Positions 26,423 through 34,270 of a stretch of DNA of 64,000 nt are shown piece after piece; the stretch's first letter is position 1; every line of letters starts with the position of its first letter. Location: NCBI RefSeq assembly GCF_900156875.1, contig NZ_LT707409.1:1941957-2005956 (forward strand). The letters are read 5' to 3'. The notes under the pieces were generated by a model, which saw only the letters and a list, made by a program, of their open reading frames with translations, was not told the origin of the DNA and did no database searches. A program made the position numbers and the translations under genes. The stretch is from Robertmurraya dakarensis. Lineage in GTDB: Bacteria > Bacillota > Bacilli > Bacillales > Cytobacillaceae.

Positions 26423-26704
26423 TTAATATGGCTGTATCGATTTATTCTTTTGAATATACCATTTGTCTTTAGGAACAATGGATATGACAGATAAAATTAG
26501 AGAAGGGACCTTTTCGATATAAAAAACAATGATACCTATACTTTCATGAAAAATGATAAAAGATTCCCCGTGAGAAAAAGACAAAAGCGTCTTATCTAAC
26601 TGAGCAATTGCTTCTACGATGGCCTGTTTATCATCATCTTCTACTTCTACATGTGTAGAAAACCGCAGTATCCACTCATCCTGATCAATTAAAAATCGAA
26701 ACAT
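26423..26704 (-). CDS. small hypothetical protein
   Basis: 93-residue protein, MFRFLIDQDEWILRFSTHVE to KNKSIQPY, with no recognised domain. It alternates hydrophobic beta-like strands (FIIFHESIGIIVFYI, LILSVISIV) and an acidic helix. The start has GAGAGGATG context (AGGTGAGAGG), and a short inverted repeat follows the stop. It may be a narrow-range Bacillaceae protein. Existence is likely, function unknown. Confidence 0.5.
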   Translation of the reverse strand: MFRFLIDQDEWILRFSTHVEVEDDDKQAIVEAIAQLDKTLLSFSHGESFIIFHESIGIIVFYIEKVPSLILSVISIVPKDKWYIQKNKSIQPY

Positions 26705-26891
26705 CCTCTCACCTTTTTCTATTTACTTTTTATTACAATACCGGTACTTAATAAATATGAAAATAAATCATGTTCATATTCATTCTTTTTTACTATTGTA
26801 AAAAATTTATATAAAGTATATTAATACTATACCATATTTAAAGAAAATTTAGAATATTCCATTTGGTACATAAACTGCTTCGTTCAGTGTC
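26705..26891. other. AT-rich intergenic region
   Basis: About 190 bases of very AT-rich sequence between the small hypothetical gene and the cold-shock promoter. I see no gene, repeat or clear hairpin in it. Confidence 0.5.
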
Positions 26892-26920
26892 TTGACTGCA
26901 ATATAACAATCGTGTATATT
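26892..26920 (+). promoter_or_regulatory. sigma-A promoter of the cold-shock gene
   Basis: TTGACT (26892) and TATATT (26915) with a 17-base spacer. The predicted start near 26927 gives a leader of about 120 bases before the csp ATG, typical for cold-shock mRNAs, whose leaders control stability and translation. Confidence 0.75.
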
Positions 26921-27046
26921 ATAAGCATCATTAAACAGAATATATTTCCGCTTTTTCTATATTTAGCCATATATAGTCAGTTTAATGGTAATATATACTT
27001 GGACACAATTATCAGTGTCTTGATAGGTTTAGGAGGAAAATTTTTT

Positions 27047-27247
27047 ATGCAAAACGGTAAAGTAAAATGGTTTAACAATGAAAAAGGGTTCGGTTTTATC
27101 GAAGTAGAAGGTGGAGATGATGTATTCGTACACTTCACTGCTATCCAAGGAGAAGGCTTTAAATCTTTAGAAGAAGGTCAGGAAGTTTCTTTTGAAATCG
27201 TTGAAGGTAACCGTGGACCTCAAGCTTCTAACGTTGTAAAACTTTAA
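27047..27247 (+). CDS. CspA/CspB family cold-shock protein
   Basis: 66-residue cold-shock domain protein. RNP1 reads KGFGFIEV and RNP2 VFVHF, the single-stranded nucleic acid contacts. It starts [14 protein letters not shown], and the ATG at 27047 has AGGAGG upstream; the frame is open further 5' but that is leader. It acts as an RNA chaperone in cold and stationary phase. A long leader precedes it and a strong terminator follows. Which Bacillus paralogue (CspB, CspC, CspD) it equals cannot be decided by eye. Confidence 0.96.
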   Translation: MQNGKVKWFNNEKGFGFIEVEGGDDVFVHFTAIQGEGFKSLEEGQEVSFEIVEGNRGPQASNVVKL

Positions 27248-27267
27248 TTTCAAATAAAATCGTTCTA

Positions 27268-27296
27268 GGCTGGCGTTTTTTTGCCAGCCTTTTAGT
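27268..27296 (+). terminator. csp terminator
   Basis: GGCTGGC / GCCAGCC stem with a T-rich loop, followed by TTTTAG. Confidence 0.85.
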
Positions 27297-27300
27297 ATCT

Positions 27301-27477
27301 TTACGTTAATTTTTCTCCATAATATTTTATCTTTTCCCCAACTGTGCATGCGGAAATACAGAAGCGATGGGCAAATCGTCTTCCTTTCTCATCCTTGTGC
27401 AGCTTGTGCAGAAAACACCCTTCACAATAACTCTTCATTAAATCGTCCACTTCAGATAAGATCTTCTCTCTTTTCAA
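27301..27477 (-). CDS. ypeQ: YpeQ-like zinc-finger protein
   Basis: 58-residue protein with a C-x2-C pair (SYCEGCF) and an H-x2-C-x3-C group (HRFCISACTVG), a small zinc-binding domain seen in Bacillus YpeQ. I use TTG at 27477, giving MKREKILSEVDDLMKSYC; AAGGTGGG lies just upstream. An ATG at 27510 would add 11 residues. It is directly downstream of the ypeP-like RNase H gene on the same strand, as in B. subtilis. Confidence 0.7.
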   Translation of the reverse strand: MKREKILSEVDDLMKSYCEGCFLHKLHKDEKGRRFAHRFCISACTVGEKIKYYGEKLT

Positions 27478-27525
27478 ATTCCTCCCACCTTTCCTTCTTA
27501 TTACATGCATACAAAGACTATTCCC

Positions 27526-28182
27526 CTAGATAATTTGCATTCTGCTATTGATTATTTTCCCTTCAAGTGCTTGTGTAGCCAGCTGGTCTGCTTCCTTGTT
27601 TTCTTTTCTTGATAATGGTGTATATGTTGGGGAAATTCCGAGTTCTTTTATTTTAGCTTCCATCCGGTCAAGCCAGCGATTCAAGTTTTCTTCGTAACAA
27701 GGCCATTCTCCTTCAAGCTGCTTTAATACAACTTGGGAGTCGCCCTTGATTTCACAAGGAAGATGATGTACGCCAAGCTCCTCCAAGATATTAAGTGCAT
27801 AGTATAATGCGGCGTATTCAGCTTCATTATTCGTTTCCATTTGTTCAATCAGTTCATTTGACCGTATTCGGAACTTCTTTTTCCCTTGTTTATAATAAAT
27901 CACAACACCTAACCCAGCTTCATACGTTTCATTATTAAAACCGCCATCAAAATAAATGATCAGGTCATGTGGTTCCGTCTCAATTTCAGCTGTTACCTTT
28001 TTCATTTCTTTGAGTGTCCAAGAAGTATTCATCTCATCTATGAAGTTTAGCTCCGCCGCTTTTCCTGATTTATCGATTTGCTCCCCTGTATCAAGGGCAA
28101 CATTAGATTCAAGCCAGTCTGAAGTAAATAAAACAGGTTTATGGCCTTTTACTATGTATTTCCATTCGATTTTATACTTCAT
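27526..28182 (-). CDS. ypeP: RNase HI-like protein with N-terminal extension (YpeP)
   Basis: 218-residue protein. The first 75 residues form a YpeP-specific domain of unknown role; the rest is an RNase H fold with all four acidic residues placed: YFDGGFN, TNNEAEYAAL, IKGDSQVV and NKEADQLA. RNase H enzymes cut RNA in RNA-DNA hybrids. B. subtilis RNase HI-like proteins were reported to lack detectable activity, so function here should not be assumed. The ATG at 28182 has AAAGGTG. A second RNase H-like gene is encoded divergently 200 bases away. Confidence 0.82.
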   Translation of the reverse strand: MKYKIEWKYIVKGHKPVLFTSDWLESNVALDTGEQIDKSGKAAELNFIDEMNTSWTLKEMKKVTAEIETEPHDLIIYFDGGFNNETYEAGLGVVIYYKQGKKKFRIRSNELIEQMETNNEAEYAALYYALNILEELGVHHLPCEIKGDSQVVLKQLEGEWPCYEENLNRWLDRMEAKIKELGISPTYTPLSRKENKEADQLATQALEGKIINSRMQII

Positions 28183-28382
28183 CTTTTTCACCTTTCTATC
28201 CCTATTCTTATCGGCATTTTATATACGCTGTTCCTAATTTTTATGATACACTATCAATTAGTTTATCCTTACAGAGGCTTGTAAAACTGATGATTTTAAT
28301 TTTAAAAGGACGATAACAAAACTTATGTCTAATTATACTCTATTTGAGCGTGTTTCATGTGTATCTAAGGGGGAATGTTATT

Positions 28383-28769
28383 TTGATTGAGGTGTATATT
28401 GATGGTGCTTCCGCAGGCAATCCAGGTCCAAGCGGTGCGGGTATTTTTATCAAAGGCACTGGTGATGTTGAAAGATACTCCATCCCTCTAGGTAATATGA
28501 GTAACCACGAAGCAGAATTTTACGCTTTTATAAGAGCATTAAATATCTGTATTGAAAAAGGCTATAAAGTGGTTTCCTTTAGAACAGATTCAGAGTTGGT
28601 AAATCGTTCTGTTGAAAAAGAGTTTGCTAAAAACAAGGCTTACGCACCACTTCTTGAAGAAGCATTACAATTAACAAAGGAATTTGATTTATTTTTTTTA
28701 AAATGGATTCCAAGCTCTGAAAACAAAACAGCTGATTCACTTGCAAGAATGGCTATTCAGAAAAACTAA
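28383..28769 (+). CDS. ypdQ: RNase HI-like protein (YpdQ)
   Basis: 128-residue stand-alone RNase H fold. The acidic residues sit in VYIDGASAGNPG (D6), SNHEAEFYA (E near 43), FRTDSEL (D near 65) and ENKTADSLA (D near 120). The basic handle region of E. coli RNase HI is absent. The TTG start at 28383 has AAGGGGGA eight bases upstream. B. subtilis YpdQ was reported inactive as an RNase H, yet the catalytic residues are conserved here. Confidence 0.82.
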   Translation: MIEVYIDGASAGNPGPSGAGIFIKGTGDVERYSIPLGNMSNHEAEFYAFIRALNICIEKGYKVVSFRTDSELVNRSVEKEFAKNKAYAPLLEEALQLTKEFDLFFLKWIPSSENKTADSLARMAIQKN

Positions 28770-28806
28770 TTCAAAATATAAAGGCGTATCCTTCATCGAT
28801 ACGCCT

Positions 28807-29073
28807 TTATAGAGCAAGCAGTTTTTTGTCTGTTACATATTGGATGGCCTCAGATCGTGAAGTAATACAGTTTAGAGTGAGGACCTCCAAAAGTGACATA
28901 TAAAAGCTGCCATCAAATGTTTTTTGGGCTTTTAGAGTTAGTTCAATCGCCGTATTTGTTTGTTCATCAGATGCATTTGTATATTGCTTGCCAAAATAGA
29001 TAAATCCAATGGCGTCATCGTATAGCTGAAAGCCCTTCCCTTTTAAGAATTGCAAATATTCATCCGTACCCAC
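28807..29073 (-). CDS. conserved small protein (possibly DUF6123)
   Basis: 88-residue protein, MGTDEYLQFLKGKGFQLYDD and onwards, with a helical pattern and no membrane segment. I associate it weakly with DUF6123, a Bacillaceae family of unknown function; this is from memory of the opening motif (FIYFGKQYTNASDEQ). It is downstream of and on the same strand as the PAP2-like gene, and a short hairpin after ypdQ is shared between the convergent stops. Confidence 0.6.
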   Translation of the reverse strand: MGTDEYLQFLKGKGFQLYDDAIGFIYFGKQYTNASDEQTNTAIELTLKAQKTFDGSFYMSLLEVLTLNCITSRSEAIQYVTDKKLLAL

Positions 29074-29112
29074 TTACCTTCCAACCCTCTCCTGCTAATC
29101 AAGATGCAATTG

Positions 29113-29604
29113 TTAAAATTTTACCTTAAATTTCGACAGTTTTCTATCTTTTTTTGATACAAGATGTCCTATTGTACCTGTCAAAATACCTAAGAGTGCA
29201 CCACCCACAACTTCTTCTGGCTGATGACCAAGCATCTCTTTTAACTTCTCCGGAGATTTCTCTTCAAATTTTACTGTCTGTTCCTTTTTAAAGGAATCAT
29301 ATAATTGATCTAAATCATTGACTTTTAATGTTAACTCCCCTGTCTGCCGGCGGATTCCTTGAGCATCATACATCACAATTAAGCCGTAGATCAGAGAAAG
29401 AGCAAAATCAATTGTTGGTGTTCCTCTTCTTAACGCAATATAAGTCGTTAGTGATGCCACGCCTGCTGAGTGCGAACTCGGCATCCCTCCTGTTTGAAAG
29501 AACAAGTCCGGACGTAATTCTTTTTTCTTTATATAATGAATGGGGATCTTTAACCCTTGAGCTAAGCAGATGCTTAGTAATGCAATAATCACACCTCTAT
29601 TCAT
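29113..29604 (-). CDS. divergent PAP2 family membrane protein (YuiD-like)
   Basis: 163-residue protein of the divergent PAP2 (DUF212) family. It has hydrophobic segments at the N-terminus (residues 3-18), middle (about 70-80) and near the C-terminus (about 135-150), and the conserved GGMPSSHSAGVASL motif near residue 39 and GIRRQTGE near 83. PAP2 relatives are acid phosphatases of lipids or nucleotides, but this branch is uncharacterised. Confidence 0.85.
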   Translation of the reverse strand: MNRGVIIALLSICLAQGLKIPIHYIKKKELRPDLFFQTGGMPSSHSAGVASLTTYIALRRGTPTIDFALSLIYGLIVMYDAQGIRRQTGELTLKVNDLDQLYDSFKKEQTVKFEEKSPEKLKEMLGHQPEEVVGGALLGILTGTIGHLVSKKDRKLSKFKVKF

Positions 29605-29663
29605 TTTCTCACCTCATGATTATTTTGAAGAAATCAAAAGGAATCTATACTAAATCATTTTTG

Positions 29664-29692
29664 GTATGAGTTCTATTTGTTCGCAAATACTA
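29664..29692 (+). promoter_or_regulatory. possible sigma-G promoter of sspL
   Basis: GTATG (29664-29668) and AATACTA (29686-29692) with a 17-base spacer match the forespore sigma-G pattern (GHATR, CATNHTA) except for one base in the -10. Position and the downstream spore-protein gene support it. Confidence 0.45.
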
Positions 29693-29722
29693 AAAAGAGG
29701 AACAACACAAGGAGGTGTCTTC

Positions 29723-29866
29723 ATGGGAGGTAAAAACAAGCATACAAACAGAGGTAAAAAAGCTCCTGGTGTGAATCCGCAAGGCTATGGTCAAGATGCG
29801 GAGTTTACTGAAAATCCAAAATCAGAGCTTGAAAATAGAGCTAAAAAAAGCAATACAAAAATATAA
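29723..29866 (+). CDS. sspL: small acid-soluble spore protein SspL-like
   Basis: 47-residue, very hydrophilic protein. The C-terminal part NPKSELENRAKKSNTK matches the family signature of SspL minor spore proteins (NDPKTELEERAKKSNTK in B. subtilis). It is made in the forespore and is not related to the DNA-coating alpha/beta SASPs. The ATG at 29723 follows GGAGGTG. It stands next to the convergent ypcP gene, the same neighbour as in B. subtilis. Confidence 0.85.
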   Translation: MGGKNKHTNRGKKAPGVNPQGYGQDAEFTENPKSELENRAKKSNTKI

Positions 29867-29876
29867 TACCGTTAAA

Positions 29877-29907
29877 AAGAGACTGTCCATTTCGGACAGC
29901 CTCTGTT
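29877..29907. terminator. bidirectional terminator between sspL and ypcP
   Basis: GAGACTGTCC / GGACAGCCTC stem with one mismatch, flanked by A-rich sequence on one side and T-rich on the other. Confidence 0.75.
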
Positions 29908-29919
29908 TCGATTTATCTA

Positions 29920-30816
29920 TTATCTTACGTATTCTTTATCCTGCTTTAGAAAACGATCTAATCCCTTAAAACCAACTTCATTAAACTTTGACAACACTTT
30001 TTCACGATCGTATTGATAAAGGGCATCATCATGTGAATATTGGATAGGAACTTCACAGTGAATTTCAGCAAGCTTTCGACTTAAGTACAGCATCTCCAGG
30101 TCTTGCTCAATTTTTGCTTTCTGCGCTTTTGTCAATTTATCTAAGTTTGAGACCACACCTTCAACATGCTGATACTGTTGAACAAGTTTTAATGCTGTTT
30201 TTTCACCTATTCCTTTTACCCCAGGATAATTATCGCTAGGGTCGCCCATTAAAGCTTTTACATCAATCATTTGCTTAGGCTGTATACCTTTTTCCTCATA
30301 GAAGCTTTCCTGAGTATAAACTAAATAATTTCCATAACCCTTTTGCATTAAAATTACGGAAATTCTTTCATCTAATAACTGAAGAATATCACGGTCCCCT
30401 GTTAAAATATGAACATGAGTATCAGCAGCTTCATTCTTAGCAATCGTGCCGATACAATCATCTGCTTCATAACCTGCTAAACCAATATTAGGTATATCAA
30501 AAGCATCAACCACTTCTTTTACCAAGTCAAATTGCGGAATAAGCTCAACAGGTGCCTCTCCCCTATTTGCTTTATAATCTGTAAACATTTCATTTCTAAA
30601 TGTATTACTGCCCATATCCCAGCAGACAGCCACATGACTAGGCTTGAAAGATGATACTGCGGTAAGAAAATGCTTAACAAACCCTTGTACACCGTTCGTC
30701 GGGACTCCTTTTGTGTTAATCATAAACTGTCCTGATACGGCCGTGGCATAAAATGCACGAAATAACAGCGCCATACCGTCAACAAGCATTAAGGATGATT
30801 GATTTTTCTTTTCCAT
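29920..30816 (-). CDS. ypcP: 5'-3' exonuclease/flap endonuclease YpcP (FenA)
   Basis: 298-residue stand-alone 5' nuclease equivalent to the N-terminal domain of DNA polymerase I. Acidic metal ligands are in LLVDGMALLFRAFY near residue 12, GYEADDCIG near 108 and LTGDRDILQLL near 131; the DNA-binding H3TH motif is VKGIGEKTALKLV near 193. It removes Okazaki primer flaps. The ATG at 30816 follows GAGGAGGGACACC; the frame reaches 30831 without a site. Confidence 0.94.
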   Translation of the reverse strand: MEKKNQSSLMLVDGMALLFRAFYATAVSGQFMINTKGVPTNGVQGFVKHFLTAVSSFKPSHVAVCWDMGSNTFRNEMFTDYKANRGEAPVELIPQFDLVKEVVDAFDIPNIGLAGYEADDCIGTIAKNEAADTHVHILTGDRDILQLLDERISVILMQKGYGNYLVYTQESFYEEKGIQPKQMIDVKALMGDPSDNYPGVKGIGEKTALKLVQQYQHVEGVVSNLDKLTKAQKAKIEQDLEMLYLSRKLAEIHCEVPIQYSHDDALYQYDREKVLSKFNEVGFKGLDRFLKQDKEYVR

Positions 30817-30951
30817 GGTGTCCCTCCTCATTTCAACATAAGATCCATTATAACATGGAATAGATGCTAAGTTTATGAAAATGAGTAATTGCTATAAAAA
30901 GGAACACGAATACAGGAGACTAATTCTTGATATTTTCCTTAAAAAATAGAA

Positions 30952-30976
30952 CAGCAGAGGTCAAAATCTCTGCCAT
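30952..30976 (-). terminator. terminator of the ABC binding-protein gene
   Basis: Inverted repeat AGCAGAGG / TCTCTGCC, followed on the minus strand by GTTCTATTTTTTAAG. Confidence 0.7.
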
Positions 30977-30984
30977 TCTCATTA

Positions 30985-32157
30985 TTATTGCGGAAGTGGT
31001 GAATCCACACTCTGATAAATTACCTTTCCATCTTTAATAACTGAACGGTTACCAACTAAATTATTTTCACCTTTTTCATTAAAGGTATAGGTCCCGATTA
31101 ACCCTGTAAACTCAGCGTTTCGGATCGCTTCATTGATTTTCCCGCTATCCGATACCGTTCCCGCTCTTTGCATGGCATCAACGATAAAGTTAATTCCATC
31201 AAATCCAGAATAAGCAAAAGAATTCGGTTCATAATCTGAACTTTCCTTGAAAATCTCTTTAAATGTTTTAATTTCTTCTGTTTCTTCACCAGACCTGCTC
31301 AAGATAACCATTCCTTCAGCAGCTGCCGGTGCAAGATTCAGAACTTCCTCCGGAATGCTTCCACCAGTTTCCATCACCTTGACATCAGGGATAATTTCTT
31401 CAAGCTGCTTGAGGAGAGGGATGGCCAGCTCCGTTTCGGCAGCAAGAAGAACGCCATCTGGATTAGCAGCTTTTACTTTATTGAGTAACGTTAAAAATTC
31501 CTTTTGTTCTGGGGCAAATTTTTCAGTTGTAATGATCTCAATTCCTGCCTCCTCAATAACCGGTGGATATAATTTTGCGTACGATTGCCCCCATGCATCA
31601 TCTAAATAGATCATCGCGATCTTTGTCATACCCATATCCTGCATCGTTTTTACCCCAGCATTGACATAGTTTTTATTTGCTGGAGCTGCTTGAGTAAAGA
31701 ACTGTGCCCCCTGATCTGTCAAGATATCACTTGCCGCTACAAACGTAACTAAAGGAACTTTAGAACGTTCGGCAATTGGAATCATCGCCGCAGTCTCAGA
31801 ACTAATTGAAGTACCAAGAATTACGGGGACTTTGTCTTGGTTAATGAGCCTTTCGGTAGCAGCTGTTGCTGATTCAGCCTTCCCTTCTGAGTCATAATGC
31901 ACAATATTAAGTTTGTAAGTCTGATCTCCAACTTTGAAGCCGCCATTCTTATTAATTTGATCTGCTGCGACTTTATGGCCCTCTAGCACCCATGATCCCG
32001 TCTGTGCTAATGGTCCTGTAGTAGCAAGAACAATCCCAATATCGACTGTTTGTTCTGAATCTTTATCAGAGGATGCCTCCTCTTTCCCGCTGCAACCAAC
32101 TAAAGCGGTTATTGTAATTAGCAGAACGATCATGAAGCCTAACTTTAGTTTCTCCAT
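30985..32157 (-). CDS. lipoprotein, branched-chain amino acid-type ABC substrate-binding protein
   Basis: 390-residue periplasmic-binding-fold type I protein of the LivJ/amide-urea group. The N-terminus is a lipoprotein signal with lipobox LVGC at residues 19-22, followed by a charged linker (SGKEEASSDKDSEQT). Conserved IGIVLATTGPLAQTG and IGTYTFNEKG define the family. No permease or ATPase gene is beside it, so it is an orphan that must borrow a transporter elsewhere or act as a sensor. The ligand is not predictable. Start ATG follows AAGGGGGAA; terminator at 30952. Confidence 0.9.
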   Translation of the reverse strand: MEKLKLGFMIVLLITITALVGCSGKEEASSDKDSEQTVDIGIVLATTGPLAQTGSWVLEGHKVAADQINKNGGFKVGDQTYKLNIVHYDSEGKAESATAATERLINQDKVPVILGTSISSETAAMIPIAERSKVPLVTFVAASDILTDQGAQFFTQAAPANKNYVNAGVKTMQDMGMTKIAMIYLDDAWGQSYAKLYPPVIEEAGIEIITTEKFAPEQKEFLTLLNKVKAANPDGVLLAAETELAIPLLKQLEEIIPDVKVMETGGSIPEEVLNLAPAAAEGMVILSRSGEETEEIKTFKEIFKESSDYEPNSFAYSGFDGINFIVDAMQRAGTVSDSGKINEAIRNAEFTGLIGTYTFNEKGENNLVGNRSVIKDGKVIYQSVDSPLPQ

Positions 32158-32452
32158 TTAAAATTCCCCCTTTTTCACCTCTGCTGTAAACATTGACAAT
32201 AGTTCCACTGTTTTTTCTTTTCACCAAACATATTTGATTCATCTACGGTAAACGCTTACATTCAACTACTTATAAACGCTGCGGTGGCTGTTATTTTTAA
32301 TGGATAGATACAATTTCAATTTAAATGATATGTTAAATTTACAGAATAGTCAATATTTTCTAAATATTAATTGTAGATTCTACTACACTGCTCATCTCTT
32401 ATTAGAAGCGGAGATGATTAAATTTCCATGGCATGAACTTTTTCCTGCAAAA
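32158..32452. other. intergenic region without a gene
   Basis: About 295 AT-rich bases upstream of the ABC binding protein. One frame (32300-32494, +) is open but has no ribosome binding site and runs into the rhodanese gene, so I see no gene here. Confidence 0.5.
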
Positions 32453-32476
32453 AAACAGAGAGTCGCCTCTCTGTTT
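32453..32476 (-). terminator. terminator of the rhodanese operon
   Basis: Perfect stem AAACAGAGAG / CTCTCTGTTT with a four-base loop; on the minus strand it is followed by TTTTGCAGG. Confidence 0.85.
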
Positions 32477-33319
32477 CTACTTTTCATTATTTAGTTTCGT
32501 TTCGACTTCATGTTCATCATACGAAATCCAATCGCTGAAGCTGCCTCCATATAGTTTTACATTTTCATACCCAGCCTCTTTTAAAGCGATATAATTGGGT
32601 GTCGCGGTAATCCCTGATCCACAGTACACAATTATTTTTGCGTCTTTATCTATGTCCGCAAATCGCCGTTCTTGCTCATAGGCAGATTTAAATTTTCCGT
32701 CTTTAAATCCGTCAGTCCAAACATAATTAACCGCTGTCGGGATATGACCTGCCTTTTTGTCAATAGGCTCTTCTATTCCTAAATAACGTTTTTGCTCCCT
32801 AGAATCAATGATAACATGATCGCCGCTTGTAACAGCAGATCTAACATCTTCTACAGATGCAAGCATATTTGATTGCAGATCCATTTCATAATGAGTATTC
32901 CTTACAGTAGGGATACAGTCGTCAATTGGGTAGTTCGCTTCAGTCCATTCCTTATAACCGCCGTTTAAAATGTACACATGTTGATGACCCGCGAATTTCA
33001 AAAGCCACCATAACCGTCCTGCAAATGATCCTTCTCCTCCATCATAAGCAACTACCATATTATCGTTGGAGATCCCAGCGTTTTCGAGAATTTTTTTGAA
33101 ATCATCTGGTTTCGGAAGCGGATGCCTGCCCCCATGTTTTTCAACATTACCTGACAAGTCATCTTCCATATGCAGGTAATTGGCACCTTTGATATGACTT
33201 TTCAAATACAGCTCTTTCCCCTTCTCAGGGTCACTAAGCTGAAAACGGCAGTCAACAATGACAACATTTGAATCATTCAATCTGTCTAAAAGCCAATCTT
33301 TTTCAATAAAGGCCGTCAT
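32477..33319 (-). CDS. sulfurtransferase (tandem rhodanese, 3-mercaptopyruvate type)
   Basis: 280-residue protein with two rhodanese domains; only the second has the catalytic loop YCGSGITAT near residue 237. The six-residue loop CGSGIT is closer to mercaptopyruvate sulfurtransferases (CGSGVT) than to thiosulfate ones (CRKGVT), so 3-mercaptopyruvate is the better guess. Its ATG overlaps the stop of the upstream Cys-rich gene by four bases, so the two proteins are made together. Confidence 0.9.
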   Translation of the reverse strand: MTAFIEKDWLLDRLNDSNVVIVDCRFQLSDPEKGKELYLKSHIKGANYLHMEDDLSGNVEKHGGRHPLPKPDDFKKILENAGISNDNMVVAYDGGEGSFAGRLWWLLKFAGHQHVYILNGGYKEWTEANYPIDDCIPTVRNTHYEMDLQSNMLASVEDVRSAVTSGDHVIIDSREQKRYLGIEEPIDKKAGHIPTAVNYVWTDGFKDGKFKSAYEQERRFADIDKDAKIIVYCGSGITATPNYIALKEAGYENVKLYGGSFSDWISYDEHEVETKLNNEK

Positions 33320-33507
33320 TCCTTGTCACTCCCTCCCATTCTTTTCTCCATTAATTTACGAACATGCTCCTTCGGATTCCAGCAATCAAACACATAATTT
33401 GGTTTTGTTTCATAACCCAGTCGACTGCATTTATACTGCATTCCGTCTTTACCTTTTTTAGCTCGAAAATGGACACAGCTCGCACAAGCGTGAAAAGGAT
33501 TCCCCAT
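33316..33507 (-). CDS. small cysteine-rich protein coupled to rhodanese
   Basis: 63-residue basic protein with four cysteines in the order C-x2-C, C, C (HACASCVHF, YKCSRLG, FDCWNPKEH), plausibly a zinc site. The start has GAGGAGG. It overlaps the rhodanese start by four bases (ATGA) and follows the ycgL gene by ten bases. I do not recognise a named family. Co-translation with a sulfurtransferase suggests a thiol or persulfide partner, which is inference. Confidence 0.7.
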   Translation of the reverse strand: MGNPFHACASCVHFRAKKGKDGMQYKCSRLGYETKPNYVFDCWNPKEHVRKLMEKRMGGSDKE

Positions 33508-33516
33508 AGTTCCTCC

Positions 33517-34260
33517 TCATAATTTTAATATTTTCCATATCCATTCATTTAAAAAGGGAATCGATTCATTTCCCTTTGGCAGGTCTTTGATCTCGAGTTC
33601 TAATTGCTGCTTACCTGTTTCCAAAAAACGAATCATCTCCCGCATATTTGAAGGTGGTACAACCTCCCCCCGTTTTTTTGCGTATACTAAATTTCGGTAA
33701 AACGCATATAAAATATCAGTTTCGTCTGACTCAAAAGAGAAATATGGTCCAGCATCGTCAATTCCCTTATTTTTAATTATCTTCTTTGTAATGATAACCG
33801 CTCTTAATGCTTGAATAAGCTGTTTCTGATGTCTCAGCGTGTACGTATTTTTTCCAGAGAGATCTTTAAGATTACGGCTCATTAAATGGCGATAGTGCTG
33901 GGCTAGAGAATAGGCTGAATAGCAATGCGAAATCAAGTATTTTAAAGTAGCTGAAAAATCATCGTCGATATAAACAATCGGTGAAAACGCCCACTCATAA
34001 AGACTTGGATTTGACTTTGATAACAATTGAAAAGCCTTGAATATATCCCAGCCCTGAACATCATAAGGGCAAGACCCATCTAGGACATCAGGAGGACGCT
34101 TTAGTGATAGATATGAACGGATATCTTGATGCTTATAAATAAAGCGAATATCCTGATCAGAATCCCCAGATTGAGTCCCCCAAGTGTAGCTTCCTGCTTC
34201 ACATGCAAACAAAATATCAATATTTCGTTCTTGCGCATATCTTCTTAACCAATTTTCCAT
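33517..34260 (-). CDS. YcgL/RlaP-type nucleotidyltransferase
   Basis: 247-residue minimal nucleotidyltransferase. The active-site motif GSYTWGTQSGDSDQDIR near residue 23 matches the pol-beta superfamily pattern GS...DSD.D. The family (B. subtilis YcgL, RNA-repair-associated RlaP) has no proven substrate. The rest is helical. It is downstream of dynA by ten bases and upstream of the Cys-rich and rhodanese genes, all on one strand, so a dynA-ycgL-cys-rhodanese transcript is likely. Confidence 0.82.
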   Translation of the reverse strand: MENWLRRYAQERNIDILFACEAGSYTWGTQSGDSDQDIRFIYKHQDIRSYLSLKRPPDVLDGSCPYDVQGWDIFKAFQLLSKSNPSLYEWAFSPIVYIDDDFSATLKYLISHCYSAYSLAQHYRHLMSRNLKDLSGKNTYTLRHQKQLIQALRAVIITKKIIKNKGIDDAGPYFSFESDETDILYAFYRNLVYAKKRGEVVPPSNMREMIRFLETGKQQLELEIKDLPKGNESIPFLNEWIWKILKL

Positions 34261-34270
34261 AGCAGTTCCT

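Noticed and set aside
32300-32494. 64-codon frame upstream of the ABC binding protein
   Set aside because: No ribosome binding site, odd composition, and it overlaps the rhodanese terminator and 3' end.
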